Below, one piece after another: positions 32,338 to 42,067 of a stretch of DNA of 64,000 nt (the first letter of the stretch is position 1; each line of letters opens with the position of its first letter). A program made the position numbers and the translations under genes. The notes beneath the pieces were generated by a model that did no database searches, was not told the origin of the DNA, and saw only the letters and a list, made by a program, of their open reading frames with translations. Origin of the DNA: CAYJBH01 sp964368815 (GTDB lineage: Bacteria > Bacillota > Clostridia > Oscillospirales > Ruminococcaceae); contig CAYJDA010000007.1 in assembly GCA_964368815.1 (NCBI GenBank), positions 27,570-91,569 of the forward strand, written 5' to 3'.

Positions 32338-33461
32338 GATTATATCCCGAACAGGATTCATCAAGATGCTATGCGACAATAGACCTCGATAGGTTAATCG
32401 AAAACTGTAATGTGCTTAAAAAAAATGCCGGCAACAAGGGTCTGTTGGCAGTAGTTAAGGCAGATGCGTACGGACACGGAGCGATAGAGGTTGCCTCAGC
32501 GCTAAGAGGTATGGTGGAGATGTTTGCGGTATCCACTGCCGAGGAAGCGTTCGAGCTTAGAGAGGCGGGAATTGAGGAAGAGCTTTTAGTGCTCGGATAT
32601 GTTCCTACGGGACAGCTAAAGGCGCTTTCTATGCAAAACGTTATTATAACGGTATACGACGAGGAATACGCAGTAAAGCAGTCAGAAATTGCTGCCGGCG
32701 AAGGGTTTACACTCAGGGCGCATCTAAAGGTTAACAGCGGCATGAATCGCCTTGGGATATCGGTGGATAACGAGCCCGCGATGTTGAGATTACTCTCGCA
32801 GGATAGGCTTAAGATAGAAGGAATATTTACACATCTTGCAGTTGCCGACGGCGAGAATGAGCAGGACAAATTATTTACAATAGGGCAGCATAGCAGTTTT
32901 ATTAAGAGGGTAGAAAGCCTTAAGCTTAAGGGGTTTAACCCAAGGTATATCCATAGTGAGAACACGGCAGGAACAGCCTTTAGCAGATTTTCTGAGAGCA
33001 ATCTCGTAAGATGCGGTATCGGGCTTTACGGATATCCTCCGGCAGATGCTCCGATAGAGGGGTTGAAGCCGGTTATGCAGCTTTATGCGAGGGTTGCACA
33101 ATGTCAATTCTTGAAAAAAGGAGATGCGATAAGTTACGGCCGAACCTATGTTGCAGATAAGGACATGACGGTTGCTGTAGTTACGGCGGGATATGCCGAT
33201 GGGTACACAAGGCTTTTATCCGACAAAGGAATCGTAGAGGTTTGCGGTAAAAAAGCCAACGTTATCGGCAGGGTGTGCATGGATTATCTTTTTATAGATA
33301 TTTCGAAAATAAATGTCGTTTCAATAGGCGATGATGTTAAACTTTTGGGTGACGCTCCCGCTATTGATGCAGCCAAGGCCGCAAAACTATGCGGAAAGAT
33401 AAGCTATGAACTATTATGTGGAATTTCCACAAGAGTTATAAGGATTTACAACAAGGAGTAA
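32334..33461 (+). CDS. alr: Alanine racemase
   Basis: This 375-residue PLP enzyme makes D-alanine for peptidoglycan. Lys42 in VVKADAYGHGA binds PLP, and the SYGRTYV segment supplies the second catalytic base (Tyr). 'VTAGYADGYTRL' and 'GRVCMDYLFIDIS' are family signatures. ATG 32334 overlaps the stop of the helicase-loader gene; the longer upstream frame from 32196 is an in-frame extension inside that gene and is rejected. The hexokinase gene starts 5 bases after the stop. Confidence 0.95.
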   Translation: MRLYPEQDSSRCYATIDLDRLIENCNVLKKNAGNKGLLAVVKADAYGHGAIEVASALRGMVEMFAVSTAEEAFELREAGIEEELLVLGYVPTGQLKALSMQNVIITVYDEEYAVKQSEIAAGEGFTLRAHLKVNSGMNRLGISVDNEPAMLRLLSQDRLKIEGIFTHLAVADGENEQDKLFTIGQHSSFIKRVESLKLKGFNPRYIHSENTAGTAFSRFSESNLVRCGIGLYGYPPADAPIEGLKPVMQLYARVAQCQFLKKGDAISYGRTYVADKDMTVAVVTAGYADGYTRLLSDKGIVEVCGKKANVIGRVCMDYLFIDISKINVVSIGDDVKLLGDAPAIDAAKAAKLCGKISYELLCGISTRVIRIYNKE

Positions 33462-33465
33462 AAGG

Positions 33466-34770
33466 ATGGAAAACAAAAAATTAATTGATGAATTTTTGCT
33501 TAAAACCGGACTAAGTCCGGAACTCGTAGAGCTGGAACAGGAAAGCGATATGTTTAATTCCGAAATAAACAGCTCGATAAAGGGTGAGAAATCCTCGTTG
33601 GCAGGTATACCAACCTTTTTAACCGATGAAGGAGAAATAAATCCGAATACCAAAGCAATAGTAATAGATGCCGGAGGAACAAATTTTCGGGTTGCGGTAG
33701 TCAGCTTTAAAGAAGACAAAACTCCCGAAATAGAACATTTTAAAAAATACCGTATGCCGGGAAGCGATGGTGCGATAAGCTATGCCGAGTTTAATCGTAT
33801 TGCTGTTGATTATATGGAACCGGTATTAAAAGAGAGCGATCTTGTAGGTCTTTGTTTTTCCTACGAATGCGCTATAGATAAAAGTCGTGATGGCAAAATT
33901 GTTAGTCTTTCTAAGGAGATTTACATCGATGGTGCTATAGGCAAACCGGTTTGTGAGGGACTTAACAAGGAGATTGAGGCGCGTGGATACAAACCAAAGA
34001 AATTCTGTTTATTAAATGATACTGTAGCCTCAATGCTGGGCGGTGTTGCCTCCTCGTCAAAGGATAGTTATGATGGATTTGTAGGTTATATAATGGGAAC
34101 CGGAACCAACTGCTGTTATAGCGAGCGTTGTTCCGAGATAACCAAAAATCCCGACGTGGTTAATCAACCCGGAACAATGATAGTTAATCTTGAGAGCGGA
34201 AAATATAATAAAATGAAGCGTGGCAAGCTGGACGAAGCGTTAGATGCAAACACCAAAATGCCGGGAGATTATCTGTTCGAAAAAATGACAAGCGGTGCAT
34301 ATCAGGGAGATTTATTCCTAAGCGTGCTAAAAACGGCAGCCGATGAAGGCCTGTTTTCTGAGGGTTGCGCAAAGGCAATCTACGACCTTTCAGGTTTAAC
34401 AGGAATGGAGATTGATATCTTCTGCTTTAACCCTAAAGCAATGGGAACGCTTCACGGGCTTTGTGATAATCCGGAAGATGTTGAAAGAATGCTTTTACTT
34501 GCCGATAGTTTTTATGAAAGAATAGCAAAACTTGCAACGCTACAGTTTGCCGGTATACTGAAAAGAACAGGCAAAGGTAGATACAAAAGTCGCCCGTTCT
34601 GCATAGTGGCAGAAGGCACAACATTCTATAAGTCTAAGTTCTTCCGTCCTAAATTAAACTACTATGTTAAACAGTATATAGAGGATAAAATGGGAAGGTA
34701 TATAGAATTTATTAAGGTCGACAATGCCACCTTAATAGGAACTGCTGCCGCTATTTTACTGTGTGAATAA
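33466..34770 (+). CDS. Eukaryotic-type hexokinase family protein
   Basis: The 434-residue protein matches the hexokinase_1/hexokinase_2 architecture rather than the bacterial ROK or Glk type. It has AIVIDAGGTNFRVAVV for phosphate binding, 'CFSYECAIDKSRDGKI' in the sugar loop, CLLNDTVASMLGG with the catalytic Asp, and GTGTNCCY for nucleotide binding. It should phosphorylate glucose or a related hexose in the cytosol. Such enzymes are uncommon in Firmicutes. It sits 5 bases after alr, apparently in the same transcript, and ends before a strong terminator. Confidence 0.88.
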   Translation: MENKKLIDEFLLKTGLSPELVELEQESDMFNSEINSSIKGEKSSLAGIPTFLTDEGEINPNTKAIVIDAGGTNFRVAVVSFKEDKTPEIEHFKKYRMPGSDGAISYAEFNRIAVDYMEPVLKESDLVGLCFSYECAIDKSRDGKIVSLSKEIYIDGAIGKPVCEGLNKEIEARGYKPKKFCLLNDTVASMLGGVASSSKDSYDGFVGYIMGTGTNCCYSERCSEITKNPDVVNQPGTMIVNLESGKYNKMKRGKLDEALDANTKMPGDYLFEKMTSGAYQGDLFLSVLKTAADEGLFSEGCAKAIYDLSGLTGMEIDIFCFNPKAMGTLHGLCDNPEDVERMLLLADSFYERIAKLATLQFAGILKRTGKGRYKSRPFCIVAEGTTFYKSKFFRPKLNYYVKQYIEDKMGRYIEFIKVDNATLIGTAAAILLCE

Positions 34771-34821
34771 AACGCTGATAATAAATTTAAGCTGAATGAC
34801 AATATGTTCGATTAGATGAAT

Positions 34822-34867
34822 AAAAGCAATCCGACACTTTACAAATAAAAGTGCCGGATTGCTTTTT
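34822..34867 (+). terminator. Intrinsic terminator after the hexokinase gene
   Basis: Arms AAAAGCAATCCG and CGGATTGCTTTT, extended by CACTTT/AAAGTG, end in a T run. It ends the dnaD-alr-hexokinase operon. Confidence 0.85.
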
Positions 34868-34955
34868 AACGAGTATCCATGTTGCAAAAATATTTTGCTT
34901 AGCAGTTTTTAACGCTTTTTATGTAGCCGCCTTTGCGGTTAGCCGGATATAAAAA

Positions 34956-35948
34956 TTAATCCTTTAGGATAGCCTCTATTGCCGTCAGCTCGTCGTCGCT
35001 AAAGGAAAGGTTGTTGGCTATTTTAACGTTTTCTTCTATCTGAGATACCTTGCTGGCGCCTATTATTACCGAGCAGACCGCCTGCTGTACAAAACACCAG
35101 CTTAACGCCATTTCGGAAAGGCTTTGATTTCTGGATACAGCAATTTCATTTAGCTTTCTTGCCTTTTCTACCTTTTCCTCGGTAACCTTATCCGGAGAAA
35201 GAAAAGCACTTTTAGAGGCAGCACGGCTATCCTGCGGAATACCGCTAAAGTATTTATTTGTAAGCAAGCCCTGCGCAAGAGATGAGAATGTTATAGCTCC
35301 CATGCCTTCTTCAACCAGGGCATCAAAAAGCCCTTCTTCTTCGCAACTTCTGTTAAACATTGAATAGGAAGGCTGATGTATTAAACAGTGTACACCCATT
35401 CCTTTTAATATTGCACTTGCCTTTTTTGTATCCTGTGTGTTATAATTTGATATGCCAACATAAAGGGCCTTACCCTGCCTAACAAGGTGTGCGAGGGCAT
35501 CCATGCTCTCCTCTAACGGCGTTTCGGAATCGGGCCTATGATGATAAAAAATATCAAAATAATCAAGTCCCGTTCTCTTTAAACTTTGGTCGCATGAGGC
35601 AACAATACTTTTTTTAGAACCCCACTCGCCGTAGGGTCCCGGCCACATGTAATACCCTGCTTTGCTGGATATTATCAGCTCATCTCGGTAGCAGGCCAAA
35701 TCTTTTGCCAAAACCTTAGAAAAGCATTCTTCGGCACTTCCTGCAGGCGGCCCATAGTTGTTTGCAATATCAAAATGAGTAATGCCAAGATCAAATGCCG
35801 AAACTAACATATTCCTTGAAGTTTCAAACGGGGTACCCTCTCCAAAGTTATGCCATAACCCCAAAGAAACAACAGGTAATTTTAACCCGCTTTTTCCGCA
35901 GCGTCTGTAAGCCATATCGGTGTAACGTGATTCTTTTGCTAAATACAT
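34956..35948 (-). CDS. Aldo/keto reductase (YghZ-like)
   Basis: The sequence 'MAYRRCGKSGLKLPVVSLGLWHNFGEGTPFETSRNM' and 'DIANNYGPPAGSAEE' (catalytic Asp and Tyr) match the YghZ group, which reduces L-glyceraldehyde 3-phosphate and methylglyoxal with NADPH. 'IISSKAGYYMWPGPYGEWGS' and 'DIFYHHRPD' carry the catalytic Lys and His. Length 330 is normal. Detoxification of reactive aldehydes is the likely role. It is divergent from the zinc alcohol dehydrogenase at 36021. Confidence 0.9.
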   Translation of the reverse strand: MYLAKESRYTDMAYRRCGKSGLKLPVVSLGLWHNFGEGTPFETSRNMLVSAFDLGITHFDIANNYGPPAGSAEECFSKVLAKDLACYRDELIISSKAGYYMWPGPYGEWGSKKSIVASCDQSLKRTGLDYFDIFYHHRPDSETPLEESMDALAHLVRQGKALYVGISNYNTQDTKKASAILKGMGVHCLIHQPSYSMFNRSCEEEGLFDALVEEGMGAITFSSLAQGLLTNKYFSGIPQDSRAASKSAFLSPDKVTEEKVEKARKLNEIAVSRNQSLSEMALSWCFVQQAVCSVIIGASKVSQIEENVKIANNLSFSDDELTAIEAILKD

Positions 35949-35971
35949 TTTAAACCTCCTTATAAAGGTAT

Positions 35972-36002
35972 ATTATCTCCGCCTTTTGCGGAGTTATTGA
36001 AA
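35972..36002 (+). repeat. Truncated relative of the structured repeat
   Basis: The segment has the hairpin CTCCGC/GCGGAG with flanks ATTAT and TTATTGAAA. It resembles the first ~30 bases of the tandem units at 29771 and 29889, but the remaining stems are missing. Confidence 0.5.
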
Positions 36003-36020
36003 AAATAACAGGAGAGAAAC

Positions 36021-37043
36021 ATGAAAGCATTATTATTAGAAGAAGTAAAAAAACTAAAAATTTGCGACATCGAGCTAAGGCCGTTAGAGCCAAAAGAGGT
36101 GCTAATTGATGTTGCGGCGTGTGGAGTCTGCGGCACCGATATTCATCTATATAAGGGCGAGGAGGGAGCAGGCAGTAGCACTCTTCCGCTGATAATGGGG
36201 CATGAATTTTCCGGAACTGTAAGCAAGGTTGGCGATGAGGTTAAAGAATTAAAGGTTGGTGACAGGGTAAGCGTTGATCCAAATGTTTTTTGTAACGAGT
36301 GTTTCGAGTGTCGACGCGGTAAAACCTTATTTTGCGAAAATGCACAGGCCTATGGCGTTTCTATGTTTGGTGGCTTTGCCGAGCAGTGTATAGCCGAGGA
36401 AAGGGCAGTGTTTAAAATACCGGACACCCTTTCGCTTGAACATGCGGCATTGGTTGAGCCGGTTGCCTGTTGTTTACACGGAATTGAACGAGCAAACATA
36501 ACTCCCGGAGATGCAGTGGTTGTTATCGGCTGTGGATCTATAGGGCAGATAATGATTCAGCTTGCTACACTCTCGGGTGCAGCTCAGGTTATAGCGGTAG
36601 ACCCACAACAGGAAAAAAGGGATGCAGCAATAAGTCTGGGGGCCGCCTACGCCATCGACCCAATAACTCAGGATGTTAAGGCGGAAATAGAAAGGCTTGG
36701 AATAAAAACAGTTCAGTCGGTTATCGAGTGCGTCGGAAATCCGCGTACAATGGAACAGGCTGTAGACATTGGGTCGAGAGGTGCAACGATATTATTGTTC
36801 GGGCTTACCGTTCCCAATGCAAAGATGACGATTTTACCGCTCGAGCAGGTTTTTAGAAAAGAGCTAACCATAACATCTTCATTTATTAATCCGCTGGTAA
36901 CCGAAAAAACCATAAGTCTGCTGGCAGCAAACAAGCTGAACCTCGATGCTATAATAACCGATAAAATTCCGCTGGAAGATTCGGTTAAGATTTTTACCGA
37001 TGATAGCTACAGGCGAAGAGGAAAAATACTGATTACGAATTAA
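36021..37043 (+). CDS. Zinc-dependent medium-chain alcohol dehydrogenase
   Basis: Catalytic zinc ligands are visible in CGVCGTD and GHEFSG, and the structural zinc site in CNECFECRRGKTLFC (four Cys). The NAD fold shows VVIGCGSIGQ. The group includes sorbitol, threonine and butanediol dehydrogenases; the substrate cannot be decided. It begins after a GGAGAG site close to a palindromic repeat and overlaps the convergent MalY-like gene by 11 bases. Confidence 0.9.
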   Translation: MKALLLEEVKKLKICDIELRPLEPKEVLIDVAACGVCGTDIHLYKGEEGAGSSTLPLIMGHEFSGTVSKVGDEVKELKVGDRVSVDPNVFCNECFECRRGKTLFCENAQAYGVSMFGGFAEQCIAEERAVFKIPDTLSLEHAALVEPVACCLHGIERANITPGDAVVVIGCGSIGQIMIQLATLSGAAQVIAVDPQQEKRDAAISLGAAYAIDPITQDVKAEIERLGIKTVQSVIECVGNPRTMEQAVDIGSRGATILLFGLTVPNAKMTILPLEQVFRKELTITSSFINPLVTEKTISLLAANKLNLDAIITDKIPLEDSVKIFTDDSYRRRGKILITN

Positions 37044-38244
37044 AAACATATTTTTCAAGCCTACTTATAGCTTCCTCTACTTGAGAAAAGGGTAGTGCGA
37101 GATTAATTCTTATAGAATTTTCTGCAAAGAAGTTTCTGCCGTCCTGCCATATAACTCCGTATTCATATCCTAAATTTAATAATTCATCTAAAGTTTTGCT
37201 ATTGGCCTTTAACCACTCGGAGCAATCTATCAATAGTAAATAGGTTGCTTGTGGCTTAGCAACGGAAACCCCTTTTACCTTGTTGCTAAAAAAATCATAG
37301 GCATAGCTGATGTTATTAGATAACACCTCTTTTAGCTCGGATAGCCATTCTTGCCCCTGCACCTCATATGCTCCTATCAATGCATGCATTGATAGGACAT
37401 TTATTTTATTATAATGCCCAAGCGAGGATTCTTTTTTTACCCTATCGCTTAATCTCTTGTTGTAAATTATATGGTAGGAGCTTATTAATCCGGCAAGATT
37501 AAATGTTTTGCTCGGTGCGTATAATGCTATTGTTCTTTCTTTAGCCTGTGAGGATATAGATTGTGTCGGAATGTGTTTATAATTATCTAATGTTAGGTCG
37601 GCCCAAATTTCATCCGAAACAACATAAACATCATACTTTTCAAAAAGGTTCATAGCCTTTTCAAGTTCCCAACTTTCCCATACACGTCCGGTCGGGTTGT
37701 GAGGAGAGCAAAAAACAGTTGCATGGATGTTATGCGTTTTAAGTTTTTCCTCCATATCTTCATAATCCATACGCCAGATATTATTTTCATCCTTAATAAG
37801 CGGGCTATGTACTATTTCATATCCATTATTGCCGAGAGAGCCGGTAAATCCTACATATGTTGGGCTATGTAATAATATTTTATCACCTTTGGAACAAAGA
37901 ATATTAAGGGCGGTCACAACTCCACCTAAAACACTGTTTTCATAACCTATATGTTCTTTTTCTAACCCCTTAACACCGTGCTGGATTTCCTGCCATTTAA
38001 TAATCTTTTCAAAATATTCTTCACGTACCGTAAAGTAACCGTAGGCCGGATGTGTGGCGCGGTCAATTATGCGATTAACTACCGTAGGCACGGTGGGAAA
38101 GCTCATATCGGCAATCCACATAGGGATTCTGTCGAAACCCTCTTTGGTTTGAGCAACCTGTATAAAGCTGTGGTCCGGTGGGACATCTACCGCGATAGAA
38201 TCATTTCCGCTACGATTTAACACGCTTGTAAAATCATATTTCAT
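37033..38244 (-). CDS. MalY/PatB-type PLP-dependent C-S lyase or aminotransferase
   Basis: The N-terminus 'MKYDFTSVLNRSGNDSIAVD' and 'IPMWIADMSFPTVPTVVNRI' is diagnostic of the MalY/PatB group of class I/II aminotransferases. The PLP lysine is in YAPSKTFNLAGL. Members act as cystathionine beta-lyases and sometimes as regulators of sugar uptake. With metA elsewhere in the window, a role in methionine synthesis or cysteine breakdown is plausible. The 3' end overlaps the zinc dehydrogenase gene. Confidence 0.9.
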   Translation of the reverse strand: MKYDFTSVLNRSGNDSIAVDVPPDHSFIQVAQTKEGFDRIPMWIADMSFPTVPTVVNRIIDRATHPAYGYFTVREEYFEKIIKWQEIQHGVKGLEKEHIGYENSVLGGVVTALNILCSKGDKILLHSPTYVGFTGSLGNNGYEIVHSPLIKDENNIWRMDYEDMEEKLKTHNIHATVFCSPHNPTGRVWESWELEKAMNLFEKYDVYVVSDEIWADLTLDNYKHIPTQSISSQAKERTIALYAPSKTFNLAGLISSYHIIYNKRLSDRVKKESSLGHYNKINVLSMHALIGAYEVQGQEWLSELKEVLSNNISYAYDFFSNKVKGVSVAKPQATYLLLIDCSEWLKANSKTLDELLNLGYEYGVIWQDGRNFFAENSIRINLALPFSQVEEAISRLEKYVFNS

Positions 38245-38275
38245 TTTTGCTCCTTTTTTATTTCATGAATACAGC

Positions 38276-39916
38276 TTAAGGCTGTTTCACCTGGCTTCTG
38301 TATTCACTTGGGGTTAATCCTGTATACTTTTTGAAAATTCTACTAAAATATTTACTGTCGTTAAACCCAACTTCATAGCAAATATCAATCAGCTTTTTAT
38401 CGGTATTCTGTAACATTTTCTTAGCTCTGTCAACCCTTAGCTGAGAAATATAATTTGTTAGGGTTGTACCTGTTTTTTGTTTGAATAACAAACATAGATA
38501 AGATTGGCAGATAAAAACTTCGTTCGCAAGAACCTGTAAAGATATTGGATCTGTATAATTTTTTTCTATATACCCCTTTACCGTTGCAATAATTTCATCC
38601 TGCTCTGAAGGGTTTTTTTCGATGTTTCTTCCAACATGAAGTCTTGCATATGCTAACAGCTCTTCCTTTATCTTGGAGATGGTGAGGCAGTTTTGAATTG
38701 TGTCGAATATCTGCAACATGTCGTCTTCTTTTTCGGCTTTAGCATTTGCACTGTCTAACAGGGCGCTGTTTATGGCGGAAGCTATCTGATGACATGCGAC
38801 TATAACCTGGTTTTTGTGGATGTTTTTATTATTATCATTTATGTTGTTAAACAGGTCTTCAATGATGTTTAAAACCTGCAAAGTGTCTTCCTGCATGGTG
38901 AGATCGTATATTCTTTGATACCTGTTAAAATCAACACTAACATAGGAGTGGTCGACCGAAATGTCGGTATTTTGATCAAAAAGAATTTGATTTTGCGGGA
39001 AGAAAAATCTCCTGCTTAGTGTCTGCTTAGCTTTATTGAAGCTTGAGGAGAGCTGGGTTAAATCTGATGCTTCGTTCCCTACACCGATTGATAGAGATAC
39101 CCCTAAAACATTTTCAAGATGGGTGCTTATCTCGTTGCATATTCCCTGTAAGCGGTGCGAAAGAGCCTGTGTGTTTTTGGTATTGATTTCTTCGCTTGAT
39201 AATGGTAGAATACAAACAAACTCATCTTCGCTGTTTTCAAAACAATAACCCTTGCTGTCCTTTGATATTAGCTCCTCGGTAATATTAATAAGGGCGGTGG
39301 AAAACAACATAGGGTTGTTCCAATCATCCTGATATTTAAAGTTGTTAACAAGCAATACCAACACAACATAGCTTGCATTGAAAGGCAGTTGAAGCTGGAG
39401 ATGCTCTACATCATGCATTATACGAGCTTCGTTTCTGGTGCTGTTGAAAATTAATCGTTTAAAAAATCTGTCCTGCATTAAAGAAAGGTTTGCGGTAAGC
39501 CTTTGCTCAATTTCGTTAAGGTAACTCTTTTTCAAGCTGTCCTGCTTTATACCATCAACGCTTCTCTCTATTGCGGCACGAAGTTCTTTTACGTTTATGG
39601 GCTTCATTATATAGTCTACAGCTTCGTATTTAAAGGCAGAGCGAATATAATCAATATCGGAATATCCCGTAACAAAAACAACCTTTGTGTTCGGACTCTT
39701 TTCCCATAGGTGTTGGGCAAGCTCAATGCCGTTCATTCGAGGCATATTAATATCAGTGATAACTAAATCTACGTGTTTATCCTCTATTTTAGACAATGCC
39801 TGCTTTCCGTTCTGGGCCCATTTCACATCTTCTATATCGTACTGCGACCAATTGATGCTTTCTAAAATGCCATCTATTGTACGCTTTTCATCATCCACAA
39901 TCATTGCACTTAACAT
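38276..39916 (-). CDS. YesN-type response regulator (receiver + AraC HTH)
   Basis: The receiver domain (residues 1-120) has Asp8/Asp9, the phosphoacceptor Asp55 in VITDINMP and the conserved Lys in YIMKPINV. A ~300-residue middle region follows, and the C-terminal ~100 residues form an AraC-type double helix-turn-helix ('LQVLANEVFICQSYLCLLFK', 'YEVGFNDSKYFSRIFKKYTG'). It probably activates the adjacent sugar operon from 42068. It is divergent from its partner kinase, with 62 bases between them. Confidence 0.92.
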   Translation of the reverse strand: MLSAMIVDDEKRTIDGILESINWSQYDIEDVKWAQNGKQALSKIEDKHVDLVITDINMPRMNGIELAQHLWEKSPNTKVVFVTGYSDIDYIRSAFKYEAVDYIMKPINVKELRAAIERSVDGIKQDSLKKSYLNEIEQRLTANLSLMQDRFFKRLIFNSTRNEARIMHDVEHLQLQLPFNASYVVLVLLVNNFKYQDDWNNPMLFSTALINITEELISKDSKGYCFENSEDEFVCILPLSSEEINTKNTQALSHRLQGICNEISTHLENVLGVSLSIGVGNEASDLTQLSSSFNKAKQTLSRRFFFPQNQILFDQNTDISVDHSYVSVDFNRYQRIYDLTMQEDTLQVLNIIEDLFNNINDNNKNIHKNQVIVACHQIASAINSALLDSANAKAEKEDDMLQIFDTIQNCLTISKIKEELLAYARLHVGRNIEKNPSEQDEIIATVKGYIEKNYTDPISLQVLANEVFICQSYLCLLFKQKTGTTLTNYISQLRVDRAKKMLQNTDKKLIDICYEVGFNDSKYFSRIFKKYTGLTPSEYRSQVKQP

Positions 39917-39978
39917 GCTTATACTCCTATTTCTCGGTTAACATAATAAACAAAACTTAAACATTATGGGGGTGTTTA

Positions 39979-41778
39979 TTGAATTACATAAAACGTTTAA
40001 AACGTTGGGTTCTTTCGCTTAGTTTTCGAACAAAGCTATTGGTAACAATTTTTTTAATAAATGTGCTGATAGTAATATTATCGGCAACAATTTTTTTGTT
40101 TTCTGCAAATGAGCAGATGCATAACTTTAATCATGATATTACAGCTCAGGGGGTTAAATATCTTGGCGCCAACCTCGACGAGTTGTCGATTCATATGAAG
40201 GAAATATCTGAAACGTTGGTGCTCGACCCTACGTTGCTAAACTCTGCAACGCCGTCGGCAGATGAGAATGATTTTGAAGTTCAGCTACAGAACCGAAGCT
40301 ACCTACAAAAGTTGATGGGGAATTACTATTACAACAATATACCAATATATTCTACTGTTTACTATGAGGATGAACCTATTTATATAAAGTATAATTACAT
40401 GTTCGCTTGCTTAGAACAGTTAAAGGAAACAGGAATCACCTTGGACGAGTTAACCACTACCGATATTTACTGGACAGGACTTTTTGAATCGAGTGTGCCG
40501 GGGTTTGATAGCGATGATAGGTATATTGGGGGCGTGCGTAGCCTTATAAACTATGAAAACTTCGGGCATCTTGGTGGTGCTGTGAGTGTTTATATCAGCG
40601 AGAGTGATATACGAAAGCTTCTAAACAGCCTGAGCAGTTCAACCAACTCAACTGTAATTTTAACAGATAGCGAAGAAAGGATAATCAGCTCAACCGAACC
40701 GCAAGATATATCAATGAACTTTGCCGATGTTTACGGGAAAAGCACCGACGAGATTGAGGATTTAGAAAGGATATCTCTAAACGATGAAGAGATGTATTAT
40801 GTAAGCAAATATATAGTAGAAAACACAGGCTGGGTACTGGTTGCCGGAACGCCGATAGGAAATATTATTGGTAATAATGATTTATCTATAGAAGGTATAT
40901 TAATATTTATTGGTTGCCTTTTAGCGATAATAATATTTGTTGATATAATAGTGTCAAGGTCACTTAACAACAGGGTTAGAAATATTTTTGACAGAATAGC
41001 AAGCTCGGATATGCGAACGGAGGAAGATGAAGCTTATCTGGAGTTTAAGGATGAACTAAAAAAGGTGCTCATTGTTCATAAAACTCTTCATGATAAGAAT
41101 GCTACACTTGCAGAGCGAATACTTCAGGAAGAGCTTGCGCATAAAAATGCAACGCTTTCGTTATTGCATGCCCAGATAGACTCACATTTTCTATACAACT
41201 CTCTCGATAGCATTAACTGGATGGCTAAAAAACATAAGGCGGAGGACATAGTAGACATGGTTCAGCTGCTATCAAAGTTTTATCGCCTTACCCTCTCTAA
41301 AGGCAGGGAGGTTATCAGCGTAACACAGGAGCTGGAGCATACTGCTACCTATTTAAAGTTACAGGAAATTCGATACGAATCTCAGCTGTCTTTCGAGGTG
41401 AAAGCATGTGAAGGACTTGAAAACAGAAATATTGTCAAGCTAACATTGCAGCCGCTGGTTGAAAATGCAATTATCCACGGAATAATGGAAAAGGAGGAGC
41501 CCTGCGGTAAAATTACGATAGCAACACAAATGTGTGATAATACTTTGCGAATAACCATCTCGGACGATGGGGTAGGAATGCCGAAAGACATAGTCGATGC
41601 CATCAACAACGATGAAGCTTTACCCGTTATAAAATCTAGAGTTAACAACGGAAGTAATTTTGGCATACGCAACATAAAAGAACGACTTAAAATTCATTAC
41701 AAAAACAATGCATCAATAGTGATGCATTCCTCAGAGGAGGGGACGGTTGTGGAACTGATAATCGGATATACAGAGTAG
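39979..41778 (+). CDS. YesM-type sensor histidine kinase
   Basis: Two membrane helices (about residues 17-40 and 303-325) flank a ~260-residue extracellular sensor. The cytoplasmic part has the LytS/YesM-type histidine motif in QIDSHFLYNSL and an ATPase domain with LQPLVENAIIHG and DDGVGM. The start is TTG 39979 after a GGGGGTG site. With the divergent AraC-type regulator it forms a sugar-sensing pair. A terminator follows. Confidence 0.92.
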   Translation: MNYIKRLKRWVLSLSFRTKLLVTIFLINVLIVILSATIFLFSANEQMHNFNHDITAQGVKYLGANLDELSIHMKEISETLVLDPTLLNSATPSADENDFEVQLQNRSYLQKLMGNYYYNNIPIYSTVYYEDEPIYIKYNYMFACLEQLKETGITLDELTTTDIYWTGLFESSVPGFDSDDRYIGGVRSLINYENFGHLGGAVSVYISESDIRKLLNSLSSSTNSTVILTDSEERIISSTEPQDISMNFADVYGKSTDEIEDLERISLNDEEMYYVSKYIVENTGWVLVAGTPIGNIIGNNDLSIEGILIFIGCLLAIIIFVDIIVSRSLNNRVRNIFDRIASSDMRTEEDEAYLEFKDELKKVLIVHKTLHDKNATLAERILQEELAHKNATLSLLHAQIDSHFLYNSLDSINWMAKKHKAEDIVDMVQLLSKFYRLTLSKGREVISVTQELEHTATYLKLQEIRYESQLSFEVKACEGLENRNIVKLTLQPLVENAIIHGIMEKEEPCGKITIATQMCDNTLRITISDDGVGMPKDIVDAINNDEALPVIKSRVNNGSNFGIRNIKERLKIHYKNNASIVMHSSEEGTVVELIIGYTE

Positions 41779-41913
41779 AATGGGTTTCAACAAAGGTATA
41801 GAACTTTAATTAATAATGTGCTAATCAGTAGGGGCTAATTACATTATACACATAATATTGCTTTTTTCAAGAATATTTTTTGATGTTATAGAATGAATTT
41901 GTAATAGAACAAT

Positions 41914-41944
41914 AAAGGGGTTTGCTGCGGCAACTCCTTTTTTT
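41914..41944 (+). terminator. Intrinsic terminator after the sensor kinase
   Basis: Arms AAAGGGGTT and AACTCCTTT (one G-T pair), extended by a TTGC/GCAA pairing, are followed by seven T. Confidence 0.75.
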
Positions 41945-41947
41945 GTA

Positions 41948-41974
41948 TTTTTTAACGGAATACATGTTAAAAAA
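41948..41974. promoter_or_regulatory. Inverted repeat upstream of the sugar operon
   Basis: Arms TTTTTTAAC and GTTAAAAAA are separated by 9 bases, about 95 bases before the first transporter gene. It may be a binding site for the adjacent AraC-type regulator. No clear sigma-A promoter is visible, which fits activator dependence. Confidence 0.4.
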
Positions 41975-42067
41975 ATGTCCACTATAGATAAAAAAATAAT
42001 ACACTCATTTTAATTTGTAATGTTGTAAACTATGATTAAACCAAACGATGAAAGAAAGGAGTAAAAG

